From: Rebecca billardiae RCC1528
Taxonomy: Eukaryota > Haptophyta
Reading direction: 5' to 3'
Assembly: GCA_965240325.2 (NCBI GenBank)
Contig: OZ251234.1
Span: forward strand, 1,674,001-1,738,000
Length of the DNA stretch: 64,000 bases
This document shows, piece after piece, positions 1-11,600 of this stretch. The notes under the pieces were generated by a model. It saw nothing but the letters and a program-made list of their open reading frames with translations. It was not told the DNA's origin and made no database searches. A program made the translations under genes and the position numbers. How positions within the stretch are numbered: the first letter of the stretch is position 1; every line of letters starts with the position of its first letter.

Positions 1-630
1 TCCGAGGCTACCCGCCACGTGCAGCGGCGTTCGACCGTCTCGAGCCGCATGATTTGCGTCTGCGCCGCCCTGCAGAAGGAGCAGCGCGCATGCGCAGCCG
101 TCGTCCGTCAACATGCACGCGAGATGAAGCGGCGTGAAGCCGAGAGCTGATGGGCAGTCAACGTCAGCTCCAAGGTCCGCCAGCGCGCTTAAGCACGCAG
201 GGTGCTCGCCCGCCGATGCAAAGTGCACGGGCTGGAAGCCTTCATCATTCGCACAGCTCACCTTGGCGCCGTTCTCGAGCAACGCGCGCACGCAGGCCAC
301 GTGGCCATTGCCCGCCGCGAGGTGAAGGGCCGTTTGGCCAGCACGGTCGGCGAGATCGGTTGCAGCGCCACGCGCTACGAGCACACGCAGGCACGCCTCG
401 TGCCCGTCCGCGGCCGCCAGGTGCAAAGCTGTCTGCCCACAGCGCGTGGGCCGATCGACGTTCTTGCCGAGCGTAGCGAAGAGGTCCGTGAGCTCCGCCG
501 AGCCCACGGCGCACGCGAAGTGCAAGAGAGTCACCTCTTGGGTCGGGTTGACGCCGCTCTCGTCGCCCGCTTGGCTTCGGTCGTCGCCGCTCATCGAGCC
601 GTCGCGCCACTCGCGCGTGCGGCTGCTCAT
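1..630 (-). CDS. Ankyrin-repeat protein (3' end off the window)
   Basis: An open frame runs from an ATG at 630 to the window edge, 210 codons without a stop. After a charged, Ser-rich leader of about 30 residues it is made entirely of ankyrin repeats. Repeats start near residues 34, 67, 100, 133 and 166, and a sixth is cut by the edge. Typical pieces are QTALHLAAADGHEACLRVL and QTALHLAAGNGHVACVRALL. Ankyrin repeats bind proteins; no catalytic domain is visible in this part, and one could follow off the window. The repeat phase is unbroken, so no intron is needed. The forward-strand frames over the same DNA are shadows. The repeat assignment is firm; the biological role is unknown. Confidence 0.85.
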   Translation of the reverse strand, partial: MSSRTREWRDGSMSGDDRSQAGDESGVNPTQEVTLLHFACAVGSAELTDLFATLGKNVDRPTRCGQTALHLAAADGHEACLRVLVARGAATDLADRAGQTALHLAAGNGHVACVRALLENGAKVSCANDEGFQPVHFASAGEHPACLSALADLGADVDCPSALGFTPLHLACMLTDDGCACALLLLQGGADANHAARDGRTPLHVAGSLG

Positions 631-1096
631 GGCTCCACTGGTCAAGCGTGGCCCACCGGTCGCTCGTCCAAGATTTCTTTGGTCCAATGCTCACGAGCGC
701 GCAGCGCCTCGACAATTTTGCGGGCGCGGCCGCGATTCGATCCGCGAAAAGATTTTATTCGATATTCGAATAAGAGCGTCGAGGACCCTAACTATAAAGC
801 TAAGCCTAAGGGTCTTCGCGATCACAGTCACAGTGTTTGAGGCGCGCGCTCACCTCAGCAGCTCTTCGTAGAGTTGCAGGCCGCGTCGCACTCGGCACGG
901 TGACACCCTGGAGGCTAGCTACCAAAGTTGACACTGGCCAGTGCGCAGCATGCGCTCGTCCGGCCCGCGCGGCAGCTGTGCCCGCCGTTCCGCCGGCAGC
1001 CGCCGCGCCGCTGCGACCCATGCGAAGGCACTATCCAACATATCCAGCAGCGATACGGCGCTCGCCACGCAGGGTCGCCCAGCGCCCGTTGGCCAC
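631..1096. other. Intergenic spacer
   Basis: This lies between the start of the ankyrin gene and the end of the next minus-strand gene. It has a less GC-rich patch near 740-800 containing TTTTATTCGATATTCGAATA, a short imperfect palindrome. I see no coding signal. It probably holds the ankyrin-gene promoter and the 3' end of the neighbour. Confidence 0.5.
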
Positions 1097-1516
1097 TCAC
1101 ATCGTGGTGCAGAATGACACGCCCTGGCACTCCTCGCAACGGTACCACTGCGCCGTCTGAGGCCGAGCGTTCGGCCGGCGGGTGAACTCGCGCCCGCAGC
1201 CGCGGCAGATGGCCACGCCGGCTTGGGGCGCGGGCTGGCCATAGACTACGGTGCTCGAAGGCTGCTCGGCAGCCGCCGCCTGCACGTACGCTGGCGGCGG
1301 CGGCCCAGCGGGTGTAGAGCCCGCGCCAACCACTTGTCCCGCCGCGACCGGGATGGCAGGCTGTGGCGCCACATGCGGCACGTTGATGACGAACTCGTCG
1401 CCAGGTGCGAGCCCGGCGGGGATGGTGACGTTGAAGAGCTGGGAGTTGTGCGTAATCTGCATCGTGTCGCCGCCCTGCTGGCCCTTCGGAACCTTTACGG
1501 TGAGCGAATCTGCCAT
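1097..1516 (-). CDS. Small protein: VTIPAG beta-motif plus C-terminal CxxC zinc ribbon
   Basis: This is a complete 139-residue frame from the ATG at 1516. The N-terminal ~50 residues (MADSLTVKVPKG, then NVTIPAGLAPGDEFVINVP) match a short beta-rich motif that recurs in algal and oomycete proteins, often beside lipid- or protein-binding domains. A Pro/Ala linker follows. The C-terminus holds Cys104, Cys107, Cys127 and Cys130 (CRGCGREF and CEEC), a likely zinc ribbon. No signal peptide or membrane segment is visible. It lies head-to-head with the CEP164-like gene, 252 bp between starts. The gene looks real from its conserved motif and amino-acid composition; I cannot assign a function. Confidence 0.7.
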   Translation of the reverse strand: MADSLTVKVPKGQQGGDTMQITHNSQLFNVTIPAGLAPGDEFVINVPHVAPQPAIPVAAGQVVGAGSTPAGPPPPAYVQAAAAEQPSSTVVYGQPAPQAGVAICRGCGREFTRRPNARPQTAQWYRCEECQGVSFCTTM

Positions 1517-1768
1517 CGCGTCCGTCCGAAAGGAGGGAGGGGAGGCGTCTCGGTGTCCGCCGTGTCCAGAGCTCCACCGCCTGCCGAGCGGTGGGTCCAG
1601 AAGTTTCCGCCGCGTTCCTTCCTTTCGGCTTCGCTACCGGGAGGTCCGGTGTGTCAAGAGCGCCAAGCTCCAAAGCGGTGTGTGTGTCCGGCGGTTTGGC
1701 TCTGCGTTGGCCAGGTCTGGGTCATTTGAAGAGGGCGGCAAGGCACCGTCGCCCGGCATCGCGCCGCG
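1517..1768. promoter_or_regulatory. Probable bidirectional promoter
   Basis: This 252-bp gap separates divergent ATGs (1516 minus, 1769 plus). No TATA-like box is evident. The call rests only on the head-to-head arrangement. Confidence 0.35.
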
Positions 1769-4700
1769 ATGGCGGCGTCACAGATGGACTCGGTGATCCT
1801 CGAGGAGGATCTCGACGAGAACTACGAGCCTACGGAGGAGGGTGCGCGCAGCGGTGCTCCCTGCGCGGCGCGCGGCCTCGGCGCGGCGCGACGCGGCGGT
1901 GCGTGCGCGCGCGTGGGCCGAATCGGAGGTGGTGCGGTGCGCTGCTTCGCGCAGAGATCGTGGAGTACGCGAAGTGGCTCGGTATGGACCTGGACGCGGA
2001 CAAGGAGCTCTTCTGGATCGCGCGGGAGGGCCTGAAGGCGCCGCTTCCCGAGAACTGGAAGCCTTGGTGCGCGCGCGGCCGAGCGCGCGGCGCAGCCGAG
2101 CTCCGCATGCGCTGACGGCGCCCCCCCCGGCCTCCGCCTTGCCGCGCGCCGTCGCACGCGCGCGCAGTAAGACGCAGGATGGTGACATCTACTACTTCAA
2201 CTTCTCCACCGCCGAGTCCGTGTGGGAGCACCCGTGCGACGAGTACTACAAGAAGATGTACGCAGACGAACGCGCCAAGCACGCGGCGGCACAGCGGGGC
2301 GGCGCTGCGCGCGAGGCGCAGGGCGGCGCAGGGCAGGCGGCGGTGAAGGCGAGCGCGGGGGCACCCGTGGATCCGAACGCCGATGGGGCAGCGGCCGCCG
2401 CCGAGAGCGAGCAGCCGCCGCCGGTGGCGGTCGCAGTCGGCGGCGCCGCAAAGGCGGCCCGCGCCGCGCGCGCGGCTGCGGCCGAGGCGCCGGCGGAGGC
2501 GGCTGCGGGCAGCGCCGCGGCCAAGCCGGCAGGTGGCGCGCGGAAGGAGGCGAAGAAGGCGCCGCTCGGCGGCCTCGCAGGCGGTCTCGGCGGCACCACC
2601 GCGCCCGCCTCCAAGCTCGCGCCACTGGGCGGCGGTTTCGGCGATTCTGCCGGCGGCGCGCTGGCACGTGGCGGCAAGGGCGGACTGATTGAGCCACTGG
2701 GAGTCGTCGAGGGCGCGCCGCCCGCCGCGCTGGGCAAGCGCGCGGACGACCCTCTGCTGGTCGCCGCGGCAGGCACGCGCGAGCGCCGGCCCGCGTCGGC
2801 CGGCGCGCAGCCCGCGCCCGCGGCTGCCGACGCCGCGCCCGCCGCCTCTGCCACCGGGCGTCGGCCGGCGTCTGCGGACGCGCCCGCGGCCGCAGCCGCG
2901 TCACACGCAGACCGTCGGCGCGCTGAGACGAGGCTGGCGAGCGAGTTCGCCGAGTGGGAGCGCACGCGGCGTGCGGAGCACGCCGCCGCGCGCGCCGAGC
3001 TCGACGCGGCGCACGCGCGCGCGCTCGAGGACGCGCGCGCGGACGCGGAGCGTGCGCTCGCCGCCGCTCGCGAGCAGGGCGCCGCCGCCGCGCGCGCGGA
3101 GGCGGAGGCGGCGCGCGAGGCGGAGGAGCGCAAGGCTGAGGCGGCGCTGCGCGAGGCCCGCGAGCTGCACGAGCGCGAGCGCCAGGCCGTGCAGGCACGG
3201 CTCGACGCCGAGCTCGAGGCCGCGCGGCGCGCCGCCGACGCGGCCGCCGACGCCGCGCGCGCCGACGCTGACAGCGCGGCCGCACAGGCTGGCGCGGCCG
3301 CGCGCGCCGACGCGGAGGCGCGCGCGCGCGCCGACGCGGAGGCGCGCGCGCGCGCCGACGCGGATGCGGAGCTGGCCCGCGAGCGCGAGCGGCTGCTGCG
3401 GGAGCGGCGCGCGCAGCTCGAGGCGGAGGTGAGCGCCGACGCGGCCGCGGAGGCCGAGGCCGCGCGCGCGCGCGCGCGCGCAGACGCCGCCGCCGCCGCC
3501 GACGCGGAGCGGGCGCGCGCGCGCGCGGAGGCAGATGTGGCGGTGTCGGCTGAAGTGGCGGCTTACAAGGCGGCTCGTTTGGAGGCGGCGCGGCGGGAGG
3601 CGGAGGAGGAGGTGGGCGCGCGCGCCGCCGAGCTGCGCGCCGCGGCCGAGGCGCGGCACGCCGCGCGCGCCGAGGCCGAGGCCGCCGCCGCCGCGGACGC
3701 GCGCGTCGCCGAGGCGTCGGCCGCGGCGGGCGCGAGCGCCGCCGCGATCAACGCGGCGCGCGCCGACGCGCGCGCGGCCGCAGCGGCGCGGCGCGAGGAG
3801 TTCCGGGCGGAGGCGGAGGCGGAGGTGCGCGCCGCCGTGGCCGCCGAGGCGTCGGCGCGGCGCGACGAGTTCCGCGCGGAGGCGGAGCGCGAGCTGCGCG
3901 CCGCGCTCGCCGCCGAGGCATCCGCGCGGCGCCAGGAGTGGCGCACGCAGGCGGAGGCGGAGGCGCGCGCCGCCGTCGCGGCCGAGGCGGCGGCTGCGCG
4001 CGAGCGCGAGGTGGCGAGTGCGCTCGCGGCGGCGCGGCTCGACGCGCGCGCAGCCGCCGACGCGCGGCGCGACGAGCTCGCGGCGGAGGCGGTCGCCGAG
4101 GCGCGCGCGCGCGCGCACGAGCGCGCCGCCGCCGAGGTCGCGCGCGTCGAGGCGGAGGCGGAGGCGCAGGTGGCGGCTGCGCGCGAGGGCGTGGCCGCGC
4201 GCGTGGGCGCGGCTCACGACGCGGCGTCGGCCGCGCGCGCGGCGGACGCCGCCGCTGCTGCCGCGCGCGCCGACGGCGCCGCCGCGCTCGCGGAGGAGCG
4301 GCGCCGCGCCGAGGGCGCGCTCGAGGCCGAGCGGAGCGCGCACGCGGCCGCGCTGCGCGAGGCGCGCGCCGCGCACGCGCGCGAGCTCGCTGCGGTGCGC
4401 CAACAGCTCGCAGATGCCGACCGGCGCGCTGTGGACGCGGCGGGCCGCGCGGCCGCGGCCGAGGCGGCGCGCGCCGCCGCGCTGAGCGGCGCGGCCGCGG
4501 CCGCGCCGTCCGCCTCCGCGGCTGGCGGTGGCGCGTCGCGGCGCGCACCGGCGGGCAGCCGCGACGCGCCGGCCGCCGCGCGCGCCGCGCGCGCCGCGCG
4601 CGCCGACGCCGCCGACGCCGCCGACGCGGACGCGGACGCGGATGGCGGCGCGGCAGGCTTGGATGCTGCAGCGCTGCGCGCGCGCGCAGAGGAGGAGGCG

Positions 4701-6454
4701 GCGCGGTTGCGGCGCGCAAAGGCGCTTGTCGCGCAGCAGGTGCGGCCCCCGCGCGCAGCCCGCGTGCGCGCCGCGTGCCACGCGCGGCCCCGAGGCGCCG
4801 CCCAGCCCCTCCGCCCGCACTCACGCGCCCGGCACCCCCCGGCCCCGCCGCCGCATGCCGCGCGCCGCGCGCCCGCCGCCACACGCCGCACGCCGCGCCG
4901 CCGCGCGCTCAGGTGAAATTCGTCAAGTCTCGTCAGGCGCAGTTGCAGGCGACGCAGCGCGCGTGGAAGGCGGACATGAAGGCGGTGCGCTCGGCGGGCG
5001 ACAGGGAGGCTGAGGCGATGATGGCCGCCGTGCGCGAGCTGATCGAGGACCAGGTGCGTGTGTGTGCGTGCGCGTGTGTGCGCGTGCGCGTGTGCGCGTG
5101 TGCGTGTGTGCGCGTGTGCGTGTGCGCGTGCGCGTGTGTGCGCGCGTGTGTGTGTGTGCGTGTGTGCGTGTGTGCGTGTGTGCGCGCGTGTGCGGGCGGG
5201 CGCGCGCGCGCGTGCGCGCCGTGTCGCCAGGCGGGGGCCGTGCGCCCGCGCCTTGGCGTGCCCCCACAGCTGACGGCTCACCCTGCCGCCCTCCCTTCCC
5301 CTTCCGCTCCGCCCCCTGTCCGCCCGCCGCGCGCACACACACACGCACACACGTGTGTGCGTGCGCGCGCGCAGGCGGCGCGTCTGAACGAGGACGCAGC
5401 GCAGGTGGGCTCGCTGGCCGCGTGGGTGAAGCGCTCGGAGGCGCAGCTCCGCGCCGTGCGCGAGTCCGTCGGGCACCACATGCGGCGCTCGCTCAGCGAC
5501 AGTGCGCGCACGCGCGCGCGCACGCGCACAGCACGGGACAACAGCAGCGCATTGCCGCGCCGCGCCCGACCGCGCGCGCGCGCGGCGCGCCGTCATCCGA
5601 CCGCGCGCGCCCGCGCGCTCGCGCCGCTGCGCCTGTGCGCTGCGCCCGCGCGCGCGCGCACAGGCGACCTGTCTTCGCGCCTCTCCACGCCCTCGCTCTC
5701 CGACGGCGCGGACGCGGCCGCCAGGCTAGTGCCGCGCAAGCTCGGCACCGCGCTCGCGGCCATCCAGCGCGAGCTGGCGGAAGTTGTGGGGTATCTTCGC
5801 GCGCACCAGGGCGCGCCGCCGGGGCCGCAGCAGCCGGGCGGGTATTCTGGGTATTCTGGGTACGGCGCGCTGGGCGGCGCGGCGCGCGCGGCGCGCGCCG
5901 CCGGCGCGTACGGCGCGCGGCAGCCCGGCGGCGCGCGGCTAGACGTGCCGCTACAGTTTGTGCAGCCGGCGCCGGGCGTGCGGCCCGGCGGGCTGGCGCC
6001 CTCGGCGCGCGAGGCGCGCTGGGCCGGGCCGCGCGCGTGCGCGCCCTCGCAGCAGCCAAACGCGCAGCCGGGGGCGGCGCCAGGGACGGTGCCGATGCGC
6101 AAGTGGGCAGACTACCTCGCGCTGAGCAGGAGCGGCGGCGGCGCGGCCGCGCCCGATCCGCTGCAGGCGCTCGCGTCGAGACAGGCGGGCGCGGCGGCGG
6201 AGCGGATGCTCTCAGAGCACGACGCTTGGCTGCAGGCGTTCGGCGCGGCCGGCGCCGGCGCGGCGGCCGGTCCCTCGCTCGCGCCACGAGCTGCGGCCGT
6301 CAGCACTGAGCACGGCGGTCGCGGCGCGGACCGTGCGCTCAACATCGGCGCGGTGAGCGGTGCGGACGCGGCGGGGAACGAGGCGGTGGCGAGCGCTGAC
6401 TTTGTCATCTACATCACCGCGAACAAGGCGAAGGCGGCGGCGGGTGACGCGTGA
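1769..6454 (+). CDS. CEP164-like centriole/basal-body protein (WW module plus coiled coil)
   Basis: CEP164 sits on distal appendages of mother centrioles and basal bodies and is needed for ciliogenesis. Six inferred exons (1769-1841, 1955-2066, 2168-4739, 4913-5053, 5375-5501, 5664-6454) give 1271 residues. All junctions keep frame and five of the six coding blocks are joined by GTGCG-CAG introns. Splicing introns 1 and 2 restores the family's N-terminal module: [15 protein letters not shown], then a helical part ([35 protein letters not shown]), then the WW core [19 protein letters not shown] at about residues 56-86. A Gly/Ala/Pro-rich linker follows, then an Ala/Arg/Glu coiled coil from about 300 to 870. 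The C-terminal region is low-complexity. Intron 4 is mostly alternating TG/CG. Intron 5 is a multiple of three and stop-free, so it could be retained. Module identity is strong; orthology rests on that module plus the coiled coil. Confidence 0.82.
5054..5374 (+). repeat. Alternating purine-pyrimidine intron of the CEP164-like gene
   Basis: This inferred 321-bp intron starts GTGCGTGTGT and ends GCGCGCGCAG. About 165 bp at its 5' end is almost only TG and CG dinucleotides, and a CA/TG/CG tract recurs at 5333-5372. Such tracts favour left-handed DNA and replication slippage, so intron length may vary between strains. Confidence 0.75.
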
Positions 6455-7423
6455 GTCGCCACACTCTGACTCTGTCATCACTCACAGCCAGCTGCGGCGC
6501 GCGGCTGATGAATACAGTAGTGACAGAAGTAGAGTCATCGTAGGAGTGTGCGCCCTCGGGCTCGTGATGCCCGTGGCCGTGCCCGTGGCCCGCCGTCGCC
6601 CGTGACGACGGCCTTGACGGCGGCTTCGGACGGGCCTGACGGCCTAAATACTGTCATATACGTACTGCTCACTCTGACTGCTAGTGCTGACGCCTGCTGA
6701 GCCTGAGAGTGATCGAGTGCTGACGACTGCTCACTGACGATGTTACAAACTCACTCAAGTACAAACTGTGTCCCTGGCCGGCGGGCGGGGGGGTCGGCGG
6801 GCCGTGCCAGTGCTGTCGCAATCTTTCCTCTGCGGGTTCGCGTCATCTTTCCACATTCGCTCATGGCCGTGGGTGTCTGGGTGCCGGACAGTCCGAGGGC
6901 GAGGACCAGTGACACCTGAAGAGTGAAGTTCGGAGTTCTCGACTCTCCGGAGTCTCTCGGAACCGTCCGATGGCACGGTACACGTCTGTACTCTGTGCGC
7001 ATCAGCGAGGCCCACAGGCCCAGGAGGGAATGTGCAGCACGCGGGGCGGGGCGGGTAGCCAGTTGCTCCGCGCGAGCGCGGATACGCGCTGTATGTTCCG
7101 CATCTCGACCGCGAGGGCGTAATCGAGCGCCTCGCCGGCGGCGGCTGCGGAATCGCCGCCCGAATCGTCAGGCAGAATCCGAATCGGTCAACGGCCCGCC
7201 GGCCCGCAGCGCAGCTCCCAGTCATCTCACTCCCAGGCGGCCGTCGGCGATCGCGGAGGCGGCGCGCGGCGGGCGCCAAACGGCCATCCTGGACCTCCCG
7301 CCCAGGCGGGCGCCGCGGCCAATGAGCGTCGGCGTCGGCCAGCAGCCTAGCGAGGCGGCGACAGTGCCTGGGTACCACTGCGACCCACTGTCCGCCGCTC
7401 GGCGTCGAGTGGCGTCCCCGCGC
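6455..7423. other. Tail-to-tail intergenic region
   Basis: This separates the convergent CEP164-like and NECAP-like genes. Its first 300 bp is rich in GACTC, TGACTG and CTGACG repeats, suggesting degenerate short repeats. I see no coding frame with family similarity. Confidence 0.5.
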
Positions 7424-8359
7424 TCAGCTAGCGGAGGAGAAGTCTCCAAAGTCGTCGTCTCCCATCCCGCCCTCCCCGCTCGCGCCCGCGGCGGCGAACT
7501 CGCCAAAGTCTTTGGACTCGACTTTCTGCACGGGAGGTGGTGCGCTCGGCGAGCCGGCGGACGATGGCGGCGGCGGCGGCGGCAGGAGCGCGGCGAGGGC
7601 CGCGGGGGCGCCCGCGAGGTCGCCCGAGGCGCGCCTCGGCGCGGTTCGATCGCGCTTCTTCTGGCCGAGGTCGATGGTGAGCGTCTGGCCCTCCTTCAGG
7701 CTCAGGTCGAGCGCGGGGCGCAGCTCGGGGTGCTCCTCGATCTGCTTATGCACCTCCTCCGCCTCGCGCTCGCGCCGCACGCTGCGCCAGTGGTCGCCGA
7801 TGGTCGCGTTGAAGTCGTACGCGTCGGGGCGCTCGCGGAAGCCGAGGCCGATGTACTGGTGGTGGCCCTTGCCATCCTCCAGCCGCAGCACGAAGTATCG
7901 GCTGCTGTCTGTCACGGGCTCCACGGACGTGGGCCCGACGCCCGGCTCATTCACCGGGCACATGGCGAAGAGCGCGCTCGTGTCCGCGTCCTCGAGGTAG
8001 ATGGTGAGCTTGGCGGCCGCCGCGCAGATGCGCAGCCGGCCGGACCAGAGCCACTTGTTCACATCCCAGTCGTTCGCCCGGTGCCCCGACTCGTTCTTTA
8101 GCGGCGGGATCTTGTACACAAAGCACTCCTGCGCGGCGCGCAGGCGCAGCAGCCATCACGCACGCACGGCCGGGCGCGCCGTCAGCCTCCCCGAGGGCTG
8201 GCGAAGGGGTGGCAGGGGTGGGGCGCACGGCCCGCGACGAGCGCAACCCCGGGCACCCTGCCGCCGCGTGCGCGCGCGGCGCGCCACCTTGAAGACGTGC
8301 AGGTTGTGCTCGGCAGCGCTTGCCGGCGGCTGGCCTTCTTCATCCTCCATATCGGCCAT
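7424..8359 (-). CDS. NECAP-like adaptin-ear-binding endocytosis protein
   Basis: NECAPs bind AP-2 and accessory factors in clathrin-coated vesicle formation. Two exons, 8288-8359 and 7424-8128, joined by a 159-bp GTGGCG-CAG intron in phase 0, give 258 residues. The short first exon (MADMEDEEGQPP...) leads into the NECAP PH-like domain: ECFVYKIPP, WLWSGRLRICAAAAKLTIYL, VEPVTDSSRYFVLRLEDG and YIGLGFRERPDAYDFN are all family hallmarks, and the domain fills about residues 24-150. After a Pro-rich linker the tail has DFGEF and DFGDF, acidic Phe motifs that probably replace the WxxF ear-binding motif of animal proteins. It is head-to-head with the aconitase gene, 277 bp apart. Confidence 0.9.
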
Positions 8360-8636
8360 CTTAGAGATCGGCGCTCCGGACGGCTGGCGGTAACCTGTAT
8401 GGGGGTAAGCCAGCGGGTCGAGGGGAGCTAACGAGGCCGCGGGTGCGGATGCCGTATCTCGAGCGAGCGCAGTCTGAACGATAGGCGGAATTCAGGCTGC
8501 TCGCATAGGCACCACGATGACGATCGACAGTCCGAGCGGGAGCCAAGTGCCGCTTTGAAATGAATCCCTCCGCCCGCGTCGGCTGGGGGGCCGACGCCTC
8601 GCCGCCCGCGGCCGTCACGAGCGAAGTCTAGGACCC
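8360..8636. promoter_or_regulatory. Probable bidirectional promoter (NECAP-like / aconitase)
   Basis: This 277-bp gap lies between divergent start codons at 8359 (minus) and 8637 (plus). No recognisable core element is seen; the call is positional. Confidence 0.35.
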
Positions 8637-11600
8637 ATGCTGCTCGTATCGTGCGCGCCGCACCGCCGCCGACGCGCTTCCGCGCGCGCGCGCGCCTCGC
8701 AACAGGCTCCACGAGCTCACCGGCCGTTCCCGTGCGCCTGCGCACCCCCCTCCGCGCGCGCCTCGCGTGCGCCAGCCGCGCCGCGTGCCGCACGCGCAGC
8801 GCGGGCCGGTCGCTCTTGAGGCGGACAGCGGCCGGGGCGGCGCGCCATGCGTCGGCGCTGGCGACGGCGGTGCGTGAGCACACGGAGGAGCGCGCAAAGA
8901 TGGGTATCGTGCCCACGCCGCTCAACGCCGAGCACACGAGCATGCTCGTCGAGCTGCTCAAGGACCCCCCCGCGGACGAGAAGGACTTCCTGCTCGACCA
9001 GCTCACCAACCGCGTGCCCGCGGGCGTGGACGAGGCGGCGTACGTGAAGGCGGGGTTCCTCACGGCGATCGTGAAGGGCGAGACGAGCTCGCCGCTCATC
9101 TCCAAGCAGCACGCGATCGAGCTGCTCGGCACGATGCAGGGCGGTTACAACGTGGCGACGCTGATCGAGGCGCTCGACGACGCCGAGCTCGCGCCGCTCG
9201 CGGCCGAGCAGCTCAAGCACACGCTGCTGGTGTTCGACGCGTTCTACGACGTGGAGGCGAAGATGAAGGCGGGCAACGCCGCCGCCAAGGCCGTCATCGA
9301 GTCGTGGGCCGAGGCCGAGTGGTTCAGCAAGAGGCGCGCGGTGCCGGAGAAGATCTCAGTGACGGTCTTCAAGGTGCCCGGCGAGACCAACACCGACGAC
9401 CTCTCGCCCGCGCCGGACGCGTGGTCGCGGCCGGACATCCCGCTGCACGCGCTGGCGATGCTGAAGAACCCGCGCGAGGGCATCTCGGAGAACGTGCCGC
9501 AGCAGATCGAGGAGCTCAAGCAGAAGGGCCTCCCGCTCGCGTACGTCGGCGACGTGGTCGGCACGGGCTCGTCGCGCAAGTCCGCGACCAACTCCGTCCT
9601 GTGGTACATGGGCGACGACATCCCGAACGTGCCGAACAAGCGGGGCGGCGGCGTGTGCATCGGGAGCAAGATCGCGCCCATCTTCTACAACACGATGGAG
9701 GACTCGGGCGCGCTCCCCATCGAGATGGACGTCGACAAATTCGAGATGGGCGACGCGGTCGACATTTTCCCGTACGAGGGTGTCGCCAAGAAGCACGGCA
9801 CGGACGAGGTGCTGGCGACCTTCGAGCTCAAGTCGCAGGTGCTGCTCGACGAGGTGCAGGCGGGCGGGCGGATCCCGCTGATCATCGGCCGGCAGGTCAC
9901 CGCGCGCGCGCGCGATGCCCTCGGCCTCGGCCCCTCCGCCGCCTTCCGCCTGCCCACCGACTCGGCGCAGAAGGCTGAGGGCTACACGCTCGCGCAGAAG
10001 ATGGTCGGCAAGGCGTGTGGCGTCGACGGCGTGCTGCCCGGCCAGTACTGCGAGCCGTACATGACGACGGTGGGCTCGCAGGACACGACGGGCCCGATGA
10101 CGCGCGACGAGCTCAAGGACCTCGCGTGCCTCGGCTTCCTCTCCGACCTCGTCATGCAGTCCTTCTGCCACACGGCCGCGTACCCGAAGCCCGTCGACGT
10201 TGTCACGCACCACACGCTGCCTGATTTCATCATGAACCGCGGCGGCGTCTCGCTGCGCCCGGGCGACGGGATCATCCACACGTGGCTCAACCGGATGCTC
10301 GTTCCCGACACGGTGGGCACGGGCGGCGACTCGCACACGCGCTTCCCCATCGGCATCTCCTTCCCCGCCGGCTCGGGCCTCGTCGCGTTCGCGGCGGCGA
10401 CGGGCATCATGCCGCTCGACATGCCGGAGTCAGTATTGGTGCGGTTCACAGGCTCGATGCAGCCGGGCGTCACGCTGCGCGACCTGGTGCACGCGATCCC
10501 GTACGCGGCGATCCAGGAGGGGCTGCTCACGGTGGAGAAGAAGGGCAAGAAGAACATCTTCTCCGGCCGCATCCTCGAGATCGAGGGCCTCGAGCACCTC
10601 AAGTGCGAGCAGGCGTTCGAGCTGTCGGACGCGTCCGCGGAGCGCTCAGCCGCGGGCTGCACGATCAAGCTGGACAAGGTGAGCGCGCGCGCGCCGCGCC
10701 GCCGCGCGCCGCGGCCGCAGCCGGTGGGCGGCGGGCTGCGCGCGCGCAGCGCCCGCCGACCACGCCGCGCGCGCGCCCGCCGCCACGCCCGCCCGCCGCG
10801 CGCGCAGGAGCCCATCATCGAGTACCTCAACTCGAACGTGACGATGCTCAAGTGGATGATTGCCGAGGGTGCGCGCGCGAGCGCGTGCGCGAGCGCCTCG
10901 AGCCGCCGCGCCGCCGCGCACGCGTGCCGCGCGCCGCGGCCGGGTGGCACGAGTGGCACGAGTGTCGCGCCGCGCGTGGGCACGCCACCCGCGCCGACGC
11001 ACGGCGCGCGCGAGCTAGCCGGCGCTCGAGCGTCGAGCGGCGGCGCGCTGGAGAGACGCTCACGCGCGCAAGCTCCCGGCGCACCTGCCTCGCCCCGGCG
11101 CCCGTTGCGCGTGCGTGGCCGCCCGCGCTCGCTCGCGCGCGCGCAGGGTACGGCGACAAGCGCACGCTCGAGCGGCGCATCGGCCGCATGCAGGAGTGGC
11201 TGGCGAAGCCGACGCTGATGCAGGCCGACCCGGGCGCCAAGTACGCCGCGGTGATCGAGATCAACATGAGCGATCTCAAGGAGCCGATCCTGTGCGCGCC
11301 CAACGACCCGGACGACGCCCGGCTCCTGTCCGAGGTCGCGGGCGACAAGGTGGACGAGGTGTTCATCGGCTCGTGCATGACCAACATCGGCCACTTCCGC
11401 GCGGCGGGCAAGCTGCTGAACAAGGTGGAGGGGCAGCTGCCCACCAAGCTGTGGGTCGCGCCGCCGACCAAGATGGACGCCGCGCAGCTCACCGCCGAGG
11501 GCTACTACTACACGTACGGCAAGGCGGGCGCGCGCACCGAGATGCCGGGCTGCTCACTCTGCATGGGCAACCAGGCGCGCGTGGACGACAAGGCGACGGT

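Noticed and set aside
202-840. Plus-strand ORF over the ankyrin gene
   Set aside because: The opposite strand encodes five well-formed ankyrin repeats, and the plus frame has no recognisable motif.
1842-4916. A 1024-codon uninterrupted frame taken as one protein
   Set aside because: Its start is a GTG inside intron 1, its first part is intron sequence, and its end runs into intron 3. Only the 2168-4739 part is exon of the CEP164-like gene.
5058-5348. Cys/Val/Arg and Thr/His repeat proteins
   Set aside because: They are translations of the TG/CG-repeat intron.
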